In this document: in pieces, positions 6,538 to 13,912 of the stretch | How positions within the stretch are numbered: position 1 is the stretch's first letter | Layout of the letters: every line of letters starts with the position of its first letter | Assembly: GCA_945890905.1 (NCBI GenBank) | Contig: CAMDDI010000024.1 | Location: forward strand, 1-19,556 | Length of the DNA: 19,556 nt | Direction: 5' to 3' | Origin: Bacteriovorax stolpii | GTDB lineage: Bacteria; Bdellovibrionota; Bacteriovoracia; Bacteriovoracales; Bacteriovoracaceae | The notes under the pieces: model-generated | Database searches by the model: none | Told to the model about the DNA's origin: nothing | The model's input: only the letters and a program-made list of their open reading frames with translations | Translations under genes and position numbers: made by a program

Positions 6538-7746
6538 ATGACAGTCACTCGAGTTCCCGAAATATTGGCCCCGGCCGGAAGCCTTGATAAACTCAAAGTT
6601 GCCATCCTTTATGGAGCAAATGCTGTCTATGTGGGTGGACAAAAGTTTGGTCTCCGGACAGCAGCTGAGAATTTTACTCTGGAAGAGCTCGTACAAGGGG
6701 TGGAGTTCGCCCACGCACGATCAGCTCAAGTTTATGTGGTTCTCAATTCTTTTCTTCACGATAAAGACTTGGCCGAGCTTCCGAGCTTTGTGCAGTTCTT
6801 AGAAGAAATTAAAGTGGATGCCGTGATCGTTTCTGATTTAGGTGTGGTGAAGACTGTCCGTGATCTCTCCAAGATTCCCATTCATATTTCCACTCAGGCC
6901 TCAACACTCAATCTCTCCGCCGCTAAACTCTGGAAGAAAATGGGTGCGAGTCGGATCGTGGTGGGGCGCGAGCTCTCCATCAAAGAAGCTGGAAAAATAC
7001 GTCGCGAAGCTGATATTGAAATCGAAATGTTTATTCACGGATCTATGTGCATGGCCTATTCCGGACATTGCGTGATTTCAAACTTCACTCAAGGCCGGGA
7101 CTCAAACCGCGGTGGCTGTGCTCACTCATGTCGCTTTGACTATTCTCTGGATATGGGTCTGGATACAGAAGAAAAAAAGAAAGCCTATTTTATGAGTTCA
7201 AAAGATCTCGAGGCGATCCGGGTTCTTCCAGAATTTATCAATGAGGGAATTGATTCTCTTAAAATTGAAGGCCGCATGAAGAGTCATCTTTATGCAGGTA
7301 CCATGTCAAAAGTTTATTCTGAAGCTCTTAACTATTACCGCGAACATGGCAATTTTCTCTCTGAGCGCCTTGTTTATTGGGAGTCAGAGCTCGCCAAAGT
7401 CTCTCACCGTGCTTACACCGAAGCGAGTTTAGTGGAAGCAGCTGGAGCAGATTCCATTTTTAACGAAAGAGAAAACGAATCCAGTGACGAATGGCAGATG
7501 GTGGGCTTTGTGATGGAAGCAAACTCAAAGTCTGGCATCGTGATGGAAGTCAGAAACGCTTTCAATCAAGGGGATGAAATTCATATCCTCACTTTCAGAG
7601 GGGAAAATATCATTCTCACTGCTAATGAAATTATGGATATTTCCATGAAGCCAGTGACACGTACCCGTCCTTCAACTCTTATACGTCTTCCTTATCAGAC
7701 TGGTGTTGAAGCTTTCCAAATTGTCCGTCAGAGAGTGAAGTCATGA
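6538..7746 (+). CDS. U32-family protein with four-cysteine cluster (TrhP-like)
   Basis: A 402-residue member of the peptidase U32 family. Known members modify RNA or quinones rather than cut proteins: TrhP (YegQ; YrrN/YrrO in Bacillus) makes 5-hydroxyuridine at tRNA position 34 from prephenate. The N-terminal PEILAPAGS is canonical. The U32 signature FIHGSMCMAYSGHC...GRDSNRGGCAHSC gives Cys171, Cys178, Cys194 and Cys198, the expected Fe-S ligands. MSSKDLEAI and SLKIEGRMKS close the barrel, and a small beta-barrel domain occupies about 320-400. The ATG at 6538 is fixed by the conserved N-terminus, but no Shine-Dalgarno site precedes it. The gene overlaps the next one by ATGA (7743-7746). It is YrrO-sized; YegQ is longer. 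The tRNA role is by family and context. Confidence 0.88.
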   Translation: MTVTRVPEILAPAGSLDKLKVAILYGANAVYVGGQKFGLRTAAENFTLEELVQGVEFAHARSAQVYVVLNSFLHDKDLAELPSFVQFLEEIKVDAVIVSDLGVVKTVRDLSKIPIHISTQASTLNLSAAKLWKKMGASRIVVGRELSIKEAGKIRREADIEIEMFIHGSMCMAYSGHCVISNFTQGRDSNRGGCAHSCRFDYSLDMGLDTEEKKKAYFMSSKDLEAIRVLPEFINEGIDSLKIEGRMKSHLYAGTMSKVYSEALNYYREHGNFLSERLVYWESELAKVSHRAYTEASLVEAAGADSIFNERENESSDEWQMVGFVMEANSKSGIVMEVRNAFNQGDEIHILTFRGENIILTANEIMDISMKPVTRTRPSTLIRLPYQTGVEAFQIVRQRVKS

Positions 7747-8891
7747 AACTCACCACCTTTGCCCAAACTCTTCACGATTTAAACGTTATTAAGGATCAAG
7801 GTCTTGATGAAGTGATCCTAGGCCATCAGATGCTTTCCCGTTACGGTAAACTCACTACCGAAGAATTTAAAACTTTTTCAACTCGTGCCAGAGATCTCAA
7901 ACTCAGAGTGATTCTTGAATGGGATATTCTCATGACTGAGAATACTTTTATGCAAGTGACTCAGTTTGTGACTGAAGTTGACGGTTTCTTTGATGCTCTG
8001 AGAGTTCAGGATCCAGGGGCCTTAGAATGGGCCATGGAAAATACCAAGTATCCTTTGCAATTTATTGCGGAAAATGGAAATCATAATCTTTTGGGTCTTA
8101 AAACTTGGATTGAATACACCCAAGGCCGCATGGAGCGCATAGTTCTCTCCATAGAACTCTCAAAAGATGTGATCGAAGAATATGTGCGGGAGTTGCCCAT
8201 TCCTTGTGAGCTTTTAGGTTTTGGGCGCATTCTTTTATTTTATACGCCACGCTTACTTTTGAGCCCTTTGAGTTCAGAGAAAATTTCAGTGAATCAAGAA
8301 ATTGCAGCAGTTGGCGAGAGTGAAGAGTCGCCCCATAAAGGTTTTCCCATTCTTGAAAACCGCCATGGTACTTTTATGTTTCACATCAAAGAGTTTTGCC
8401 TCTTAGAATTTTACCAGGACCTCTCAAAAATGGGTCTGGGATTTTTCCGGATGGATTTGCGTTGGGTGGAGGAATCTTATCTGCCTCGTCTAAAATCTAT
8501 CACCAGTAGCTTTGAGTCAGTAGAATTTGAACAATTTAAAAATGATTATCCTCAAGACCTTATGCGTGGCTTTTATCTTGTGAATAAAACGGACGTACTT
8601 TTCCCGAAGCTTAAAAACCACCGTTTAGTTAAGCGCGAAGGTGATTACGTAGGTGAAGTGGTGGACGCAGAGAAGAGTTCACACTTAGCGATCATGATCA
8701 AAAATGGCAGAGGTCTTAAAAAAACTGATAAGCTTAAAATTCTTCATCCCAAAGGCAAAGAATTTGAAGTCACAATTTTTAGTCTCAAGAATTTGGGCCA
8801 GGAAGAAGTGGACAGTATGCCGAACGAATCCATTGCACTCATTCCCTATTTAGGTGGAGTGTGGGTGAAGTCTCAAGTCTACTACTGCTAA
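7743..8891 (+). CDS. U32-family protein lacking the cysteine cluster
   Basis: A 382-residue U32-like protein translated from an ATG overlapping the stop of its neighbour (ATGA), so the two are coupled. Family marks are GFGRILLFYTPRLLLS (about 165-180), FPILENRHGTFMFHIKEFCLLE (about 200-220), GFFRMDLRW, and a C-terminal beta-barrel (about 300-382, YVGEVVDA...GRGLKKTDKLKIL). The four-cysteine signature of catalytic U32 proteins is missing; the remaining cysteines are scattered. The normal N-terminal segment PEILAPAGS is also replaced. It is probably a partner subunit of the first protein, as in the paired TrhP1/TrhP2 (YrrN/YrrO) of Bacillus and UbiU/UbiV of E. coli. In both of those pairs each subunit keeps its own cysteines, as far as I recall, so this pair would differ. 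Confidence 0.8.
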   Translation: MKLTTFAQTLHDLNVIKDQGLDEVILGHQMLSRYGKLTTEEFKTFSTRARDLKLRVILEWDILMTENTFMQVTQFVTEVDGFFDALRVQDPGALEWAMENTKYPLQFIAENGNHNLLGLKTWIEYTQGRMERIVLSIELSKDVIEEYVRELPIPCELLGFGRILLFYTPRLLLSPLSSEKISVNQEIAAVGESEESPHKGFPILENRHGTFMFHIKEFCLLEFYQDLSKMGLGFFRMDLRWVEESYLPRLKSITSSFESVEFEQFKNDYPQDLMRGFYLVNKTDVLFPKLKNHRLVKREGDYVGEVVDAEKSSHLAIMIKNGRGLKKTDKLKILHPKGKEFEVTIFSLKNLGQEEVDSMPNESIALIPYLGGVWVKSQVYYC

Positions 8892-8899
8892 AATAAAAT

Positions 8900-8919
8900 G
8901 GGTACGGTATCTCGTGCCC
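8900..8919 (-). terminator. weak terminator candidate between convergent genes
   Basis: GGGTACG / CGTGCCC arms (7 bp, one G-U pair on the plus strand) enclose a 6-nt loop. On the minus strand the stem has one mismatch but is followed by ATTTTATTTTAG, so it better suits the end of the methyltransferase transcript, about 140 bp past its stop codon. The rest of the 8892-9056 gap holds only AT-rich sequence. Confidence 0.3.
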
Positions 8920-9056
8920 CATCTAAAACGACATTTTTTGAAAAATTACTGATTTTTTGAACGCAAACTTTTTGGTTCCTATTTCCCTAACTGCTGGAGC
9001 AATTAAAAGTCTGCACATGCGACATCTTATTGAGAGAATTAAGAATTCATAATGGT

Positions 9057-10196
9057 TTACAACTGGCGTTCCCAGATCCAGAAAGTCACGGCCATTCCGC
9101 CATTCTTAAAGGGGCGCTTGGTAAGGAGATTATAACCATTTGGAGTTTTAAATAGATCATCCATATCACTAGGGAGAACCCAACCAAAACGCTTGGGCTT
9201 GTCGATGGAAAGAAACTTTGTCCAAGCTTCTCGCAAAAAACTCCCGCGCTGGCCTTCAATTTTAATTCTCTCCCCGTAAGGAGGATTACACAGCATGATG
9301 GTCTCAGCATCGCTGGTAATTTTTTTTGAGAGAGAATCCATCGCATGAAGTTTAATGGGGAATTCATCGCGAAGTTCAGATTCCACTTTCAAAATGAGTT
9401 CAGCATTCAGATCAAATCCGATCGCCTCTTTAATGGGTAGAGCTTCGGGAATAATTTTTAAATGTGACTCAGGCTTATTTTTTTTAAGATTACGCCCTTT
9501 ATAAAATGGAGCGGTTTCAAAAGCAAAAGGGCGCAAATGAAGGGCCTGATGAAATGTGAGTGCTTCAGTGAGAAGAGTGCCTGAGCCACACATGGGATCA
9601 ATTAACGTCACAGGAGATTTTATGTCTTTGAAAATTTCCATGGCGAAGGAAGCCGCGAAATTTTCTCGAATAGGTGCTTCACCTTTTATCTTTTGAAGTC
9701 CTCTTTTATAAAGAGGCTCCCCAGTGAGATCCAGACTCAAGGTGAGAGTGTCATCATGTAAGCGGATATAAAAAGTTTGAGGAGAAAAATTTCTCTTCTT
9801 CCAGTCTTCATTTAAGGGCTGTTTAATCAGTGCTTCTTTAAGCGCCTTCTGGATAGTTTCTTCCATGCGTCCAGTGTGATTGAGACGGGATTTAGTACAA
9901 GTTATTTGCCACTCTGGTTCAGGATGAGAGAGGTATTTGGTCCATTTAAAATTTAAGAATTTTTGATACAATTTTGGAAAATCTCTCACTTTAAATTCAG
10001 TGATTCGCAGAAGAATTCGAGTTGGGATTTTTAAAATGAGGTGAGCCGCTTCAATCCATTCAATATCCGCTTCACCTTCAATTCCCCCTTTGATGGAGGT
10101 CATGTTTTGAAGTGGTGGTAGTTTAAGGGAGATCTCTTGCAAAGCAAGATCTTCAAGTCCCGGCGGGATAATGAGAAAGATTTTAAGGGTGTCCAT
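9057..10196 (-). CDS. THUMP-domain 23S rRNA guanine-N2 methyltransferase, RlmL-type
   Basis: A 379-residue SAM-dependent RNA methyltransferase, matching the single-domain RlmL/YpsC type; the E. coli RlmL/RlmK fusion is about 700 residues. Residues 1-150 contain the ferredoxin-like and THUMP RNA-binding domains. LTGEPLYKRGLQK (about 158-170) with APIRENFAAS links to the Rossmann domain. SAM motif I is DPMCGSGTLL (200-209), the acidic motif is GFDLNAEL (260-267), and the catalytic motif IV is NPPYGER (304-310), the N-P-P-Y typical of amino-group methylation of guanine. The ATG at 10196 is fixed by an in-frame stop just upstream and by the canonical PPGLEDLA start; no Shine-Dalgarno site is present. 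It is divergent from the 10257 gene. The exact guanine modified cannot be read from sequence. Confidence 0.9.
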   Translation of the reverse strand: MDTLKIFLIIPPGLEDLALQEISLKLPPLQNMTSIKGGIEGEADIEWIEAAHLILKIPTRILLRITEFKVRDFPKLYQKFLNFKWTKYLSHPEPEWQITCTKSRLNHTGRMEETIQKALKEALIKQPLNEDWKKRNFSPQTFYIRLHDDTLTLSLDLTGEPLYKRGLQKIKGEAPIRENFAASFAMEIFKDIKSPVTLIDPMCGSGTLLTEALTFHQALHLRPFAFETAPFYKGRNLKKNKPESHLKIIPEALPIKEAIGFDLNAELILKVESELRDEFPIKLHAMDSLSKKITSDAETIMLCNPPYGERIKIEGQRGSFLREAWTKFLSIDKPKRFGWVLPSDMDDLFKTPNGYNLLTKRPFKNGGMAVTFWIWERQL

Positions 10197-10256
10197 TGGT
10201 CAGGAGTATGCCTCAATTTGATGGGCAAGTCAGGGGAAAAAGTTTAAGCTAATAGT

Positions 10257-10799
10257 ATGCAAGTCTACCTTCAAAAACATGCCTCAAGTCACGCTCACCA
10301 CACCGTCAAAATCATTTGGCAGAGAGTAGGCCGCGAGGTTTCGATTGAGTATGCGGTTCAAAAAAGAGATGGCTCTCCCTGGTTGTCAGATCCTGTTTAT
10401 GGATCAGATTGGTCAAAGAATTGGGGTCTATGGAACAAGGATGTGGTAGAGGCCTTTCTTCAACTGCGCTCAACTCCTGATGATTTAAATGCTCCATACT
10501 TAGAAATTCAAGTTTCTCCGGCCAATCAACCTTTTGCTCTGATCATCAGAGAGCCACGAAAAGTATTTCATGCTCCTGCGGTTTTAGATTTTAAAACTGA
10601 AGCTTTAGTTGAGGGCCGTGGACTGAAAGGGACTATGACCGTAACTCTCCCTGAGGAACTTCAGGGGGATCTTCTCTACGGCGGATTTTTTAGTTGTTTA
10701 AGTACTGAGCCCCGGGAGTTTTACGCTCTTGAACCCAACCCTGAGGCGAGTCCCGATTTTCATCGGCCGGAGCTTTTTATTTCTTTGGATGAGCAGTGA
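10257..10799 (+). CDS. CBM9/DOMON-like beta-sandwich protein of unknown role
   Basis: A cytosolic-looking protein of 180 residues without signal peptide. The centre (WGLWNKDVVEAFLQLR, then YLEIQVSPANQPFALIIREPR) resembles CBM9-like and DOMON-like beta-sandwich domains, which share a W-x-x-D-x-V-E-x-F core followed by a Y-x-E-x-x-x-S-P strand. A conserved-looking C-terminus carries YGGFFSCLS, EPREFYALEPNPEASPDFHRPELF. No catalytic motif is visible. The stop codon overlaps the GTG of the methyltransferase gene (GTGA, 10796-10799), so the two are probably translated together. The start ATG at 10257 has no clear ribosome-binding site; the GGGGAA at 10234-10239 is too far. The function is unknown, and the fold call is by eye. 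Confidence 0.6.
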   Translation: MQVYLQKHASSHAHHTVKIIWQRVGREVSIEYAVQKRDGSPWLSDPVYGSDWSKNWGLWNKDVVEAFLQLRSTPDDLNAPYLEIQVSPANQPFALIIREPRKVFHAPAVLDFKTEALVEGRGLKGTMTVTLPEELQGDLLYGGFFSCLSTEPREFYALEPNPEASPDFHRPELFISLDEQ

Positions 10800-11494
10800 G
10801 AGATTTAATTTTAGTTCCCACTCCTATCCAAGAAGATCATCCTCTTGAGACCACTGCCAGAGAGCTCTTACTGTCTGATTGTATGAAAGAGGAAGTTCTG
10901 ATCTTAGTTGAAGAACACAAAGTTGGACGTCAGCGCTGGCTTAAATGGGGACTGCCTCGTGAAGCCATTGATAAGTTTATTCTCTATAATGAACACTCAC
11001 AAGAAAAGATAACCGGCGATATTATCAAAGAAATTAAAACTGGTAAGCGCGCTTATCTATTAAGTGACTGCGGCCTTCCCGCTTTCTGTGATCCCGGTCA
11101 GCACCTGGTGGATCAGTGTCACAAGCAAGGTCTGAAGGTGAGTGCTACACCATTTCCCAATTCCATTGCTCTGGCATTGGCCCTTTCAGGATTTTCTCAC
11201 GCCACTTTTTTATTCAATGGATTTATTCCGGTAAAAGAGCCAGAGAGATCAGATTGGATGAAGCTCAATTTAAAGAGGCCTGAAACATTAATCTGGATGG
11301 AAACTCCTTACCGCTTGAAAAAGCTCTTAGATGATTTAGTAAAACTAGATCCCAAAAGAGAGATTTTTATGGGTGTGGACCTGGGTGGCAAGGAAGAGCT
11401 TTTAGTGCGAGGAAAGGCCCAAAGTGTGGCAGGCAGATTTGATGGATCCGAAAAGCGTGAATTTGTCATGGTCTTGTCCCCATTAACTATCTGA
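10796..11494 (+). CDS. RsmI-like SAM methyltransferase (tetrapyrrole-methylase fold), short form
   Basis: A 232-residue protein of the tetrapyrrole/RsmI methylase family. The N-terminus LILVPTPI is the RsmI-type P-T-P-I motif, followed by VEEHKVGRQRWLKW where RsmI has E-D-T-R-x-x-x-x-L-L. AYLLSDCGLPAFCDPGQHLV (about 86-105) corresponds to the SAM site, with C-G-L-P in place of the usual A-G-T-P. PFPNSIALALALSGF and FNGFIPVK follow. RsmI proper 2'-O-methylates C1402 of 16S rRNA and is about 280 residues, so this short form lacks the C-terminal region and may be a paralogue acting on another RNA. The GTG at 10796 overlaps the upstream stop codon. The mevalonate operon starts 77 bp downstream. 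Confidence 0.8.
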   Translation: MRDLILVPTPIQEDHPLETTARELLLSDCMKEEVLILVEEHKVGRQRWLKWGLPREAIDKFILYNEHSQEKITGDIIKEIKTGKRAYLLSDCGLPAFCDPGQHLVDQCHKQGLKVSATPFPNSIALALALSGFSHATFLFNGFIPVKEPERSDWMKLNLKRPETLIWMETPYRLKKLLDDLVKLDPKREIFMGVDLGGKEELLVRGKAQSVAGRFDGSEKREFVMVLSPLTI

Positions 11495-11535
11495 TTTAAC
11501 TGTAATGTAGCTTATTCAAACTTGCTCAAAACCTC

Positions 11536-11564
11536 ATGACAGAAAGTGTTGAGCTTGGTAAATA
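11536..11564 (+). promoter_or_regulatory. candidate promoter of the mevalonate operon, possibly giving a leaderless mRNA
   Basis: ATGACA at 11536-11541 (5 of 6 to the -35 consensus) is followed after 17 nt by TGG-TAAATA (-10 at 11559-11564, 3 of 6, with the extended TGn). The -10 ends only 7 nt before the ATG at 11572. No Shine-Dalgarno site precedes that ATG, so transcription may begin at or next to the start codon. The -10 itself is weak and this stays a hypothesis. Confidence 0.35.
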
Positions 11565-11571
11565 ATGGGCC

Positions 11572-12585
11572 ATGAAGTCACATCAAAATGTCCCTATTTC
11601 TGAAGAGTTAGCAGAAAGAAAGGGTGCTCATATTGAGCTCGCTCATCGCGCCCAAACTTCAACAGCAACTGTGGATAGTCGCTTTGATTATGAGCCCATG
11701 TTTTTTACTCATCCAACAATTGAAGATTCTTGGGCCACAACTTTTCTAGGTCACTCACTTCAGTATCCACTTTGGATCTCCAGCATGACTGGTGGAACTG
11801 ACTTCGCAAAAAAAATAAATCAAAATCTCGCACGTCTTTGTGGTGAATATAAACTTGGTATGGGTCTGGGATCATGCCGCTCACTTCTCTATGGTGAAGA
11901 GCGTTTCTCTGAATTTGCTGTACGCACTTTTATGCATGATCAACCATTGTTTGCAAATTTAGGTCTGGCACAAGTGGAAGAACTTATCTTGCAGAAGAAT
12001 GAATCTCTCATTCACCAGATGGTGAGTAAACTTGAGGCGAGTGGTCTCATCATTCACATAAATCCATTGCAAGAGTGGTTTCAGCCAGAAGGGGATCGGT
12101 ACAAGATGTCTCCCATTATTACGCTCACTCGCTTTATGGAAAAATGCTCATATCCCGTGATTGTAAAAGAAGTGGGACAAGGCATGGGGCCAAAAAGTTT
12201 GAAGGCCCTGCTTGATCTTCCTATTGCGGGAATTGAATTGGGAGCTTTTGGCGGAACCAATTTCACCATGCTTGAGAGTTTGCGGACCAAAGAATCTGAA
12301 ACTAAAAAACCATTTATCAGTGTGGGTCACACTGCCAGTGAAATGGTAGACATTTTAAATGGCCTCAATCCTCAGAATAAAGAATTTATCATCTCTGGGG
12401 GAATCAAAAATGTCTTAGACGGCTATGAGCTTAAAACTAAACTCAGAGCACCTTCGGTGATTGGCCAGGCCCAGGCCTTCTTGAATCCGGCCATTGAGGG
12501 TTACGATGCCCTAGAAACATATTTTATAAGTTTACGCGAATCTCTTCTGACTGCCAGAGGGATTTTGAGTGTAAGGGAGAACTAA
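11572..12585 (+). CDS. fni: type II isopentenyl-diphosphate isomerase
   Basis: FMN- and NADPH-dependent isomerase interconverting IPP and DMAPP, last step of the mevalonate route. It has 337 residues, the usual length of 330-350. Motifs in order: AERKGAHIELA (12-24), ISSMTGGT (69-76), GLGSCRS (98-104), IHINPLQEWF (161-170) with the catalytic Gln167-Glu168 pair, VKEVGQGM (198-205), ELGAFGGTNFTMLE (222-235), and ISGGIKN (274-280) for the FMN phosphate. The usual R-K-x-D-H-I motif has Ala in place of Asp. The ATG at 11572 lacks a clear ribosome-binding site. First gene of a five-gene mevalonate operon; its stop codon is directly followed by the next start. Confidence 0.95.
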   Translation: MKSHQNVPISEELAERKGAHIELAHRAQTSTATVDSRFDYEPMFFTHPTIEDSWATTFLGHSLQYPLWISSMTGGTDFAKKINQNLARLCGEYKLGMGLGSCRSLLYGEERFSEFAVRTFMHDQPLFANLGLAQVEELILQKNESLIHQMVSKLEASGLIIHINPLQEWFQPEGDRYKMSPIITLTRFMEKCSYPVIVKEVGQGMGPKSLKALLDLPIAGIELGAFGGTNFTMLESLRTKESETKKPFISVGHTASEMVDILNGLNPQNKEFIISGGIKNVLDGYELKTKLRAPSVIGQAQAFLNPAIEGYDALETYFISLRESLLTARGILSVREN

Positions 12586-13905
12586 GTGAATATAGTAAGT
12601 GGTTTTTCTAAAATGAGTAAGACTCAGAAACTAGATTGGCTCTCAGGCCAGCTTGATTCTGAAGCTTCAGACCTTGTAAAAAATCTTCGCGAGTACTGGC
12701 ATCCTGATGAAAAACTTCAGCGCCGCTTTGATGAATTCTCAGAAAATACTCTCACTAACTATGATCTGCCTTTTGGCATTGCTCCCAATTTTTTAATCAA
12801 CGGAAAAGTGTATTCCGTTCCTATGGTGATTGAAGAGTCTTCCGTGGTCGCGGCTGCTTCTCTAGGTGCAAAATTTTGGCTCGAGCGCGGTGGATTTAAA
12901 ACAAAAGTAATCTCTACGGTAAAAATTGGTCAAGTCCATTTTCAGTGGCAAGGGCCTAAAGATAAGTTTGAAACTTTCTTTGCTCAAGCCAAATCAGAAA
13001 TACTCGATTCAGTAAAATTTCTGACTCACAATATGGATGTTCGTGGAGGAGGGATTGTTGACCTCGCTCTAGTTGATATGACCCATGAAATTGAAAACTA
13101 CTATCAGTTAAAACTTTCTGCCCAGACTTGTGACGCTATGGGGGCAAATTTCATTAATTCAATCCTCGAAGAACTGGCCCAAGTACTTAAACGCAAGATT
13201 GCCAGCAGCCATCATTTTGTTGGAACAGAAAAAGAAGTTCATATCATCATGTGTATTCTTTCTAACTACACCCCTGAATGCGCGGTGGAGAGTTATGTTG
13301 AATGTCCCATTGATGAACTAGGTTCTTTTGCCGGGGGAATGACTGGACGAGAGTTCGCTGAAAAATTTGCCACAGCTGTACGGATCGCCGAAGTAGATCC
13401 TCATAGAGCTGTAACTCACAATAAAGGAATCATGAACGGAATTGATGCCGTAGTGATTGCTACTGGAAATGATTTTCGGGCCATCGAAGCATGCGCTCAC
13501 GCCTATGCTGCTCGTGATGGTCAATACCGCTCACTTTCTAAAGTGAGTTTAGAAAATGATATGTTTCGCTTCTCAATTAAAGTTCCATTGGCCGTGGGAA
13601 CAGTGGGGGGACTGACTTCGCTTCACCCCATCGCCAAAACGTCTCTTGCGATTCTTAAAAATCCCAGTGCACCAGAGCTCATGCAAATTATGGCATCAGT
13701 AGGTTTGGCGCAAAACTTTGGTGCAGTTAAGTCTCTAGTGACTACGGGAATTCAGAAAGGTCACATGAAGCTTCACCTTTTAAATATTTTCAATCAATTG
13801 GACGCAACTCCAGACCAGATCGAAAAAGGTAAAGAATATTTCTCCGATAAAGTGGTGTCTTTCACAGCGGTAAGAAACTTCTTGGCCATGACAACAAATC
13901 ATTAA
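12586..13905 (+). CDS. mvaA: class II hydroxymethylglutaryl-CoA reductase
   Basis: Reduces HMG-CoA to mevalonate (or the reverse). It has 439 residues, the size of bacterial class II enzymes, with no membrane domain. It begins SGFSKM, the class II N-terminal motif. The catalytic set is complete: Glu83/Glu84 in PMVIEESSVVAAAS, Lys280 in THNKGIMNG, Asp296 in ATGNDFRAIEA, and His393 in KGHMKLHLLN. CDAMGAN (182-188) is the cofactor-domain motif. The start is GTG 12586, touching the fni stop codon, with AGGGAG about 7 nt upstream. Its place beside four other pathway genes argues for a biosynthetic role, although class II enzymes are often labelled degradative. Cofactor preference cannot be decided by eye. 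Confidence 0.96.
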   Translation: MNIVSGFSKMSKTQKLDWLSGQLDSEASDLVKNLREYWHPDEKLQRRFDEFSENTLTNYDLPFGIAPNFLINGKVYSVPMVIEESSVVAAASLGAKFWLERGGFKTKVISTVKIGQVHFQWQGPKDKFETFFAQAKSEILDSVKFLTHNMDVRGGGIVDLALVDMTHEIENYYQLKLSAQTCDAMGANFINSILEELAQVLKRKIASSHHFVGTEKEVHIIMCILSNYTPECAVESYVECPIDELGSFAGGMTGREFAEKFATAVRIAEVDPHRAVTHNKGIMNGIDAVVIATGNDFRAIEACAHAYAARDGQYRSLSKVSLENDMFRFSIKVPLAVGTVGGLTSLHPIAKTSLAILKNPSAPELMQIMASVGLAQNFGAVKSLVTTGIQKGHMKLHLLNIFNQLDATPDQIEKGKEYFSDKVVSFTAVRNFLAMTTNH

Positions 13906-13912
13906 GGATTGC

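Noticed and set aside
8933..8963. Repeated ATTTTTTGAA in the convergent gap.
   Set aside because: Low-complexity AT-rich sequence with only two copies; no further repeat units.
9024..9052. Tiny plus-strand frame (MRHLIERIKNS-like) in the gap before the RlmL-type gene.
   Set aside because: Too short, no ribosome-binding site, no context.
11526..11556. Inverted repeat GCTCAA / TTGAGC upstream of the IPP isomerase gene.
   Set aside because: Six-base arms 19 nt apart are expected by chance and overlap the candidate promoter without a clear fit.
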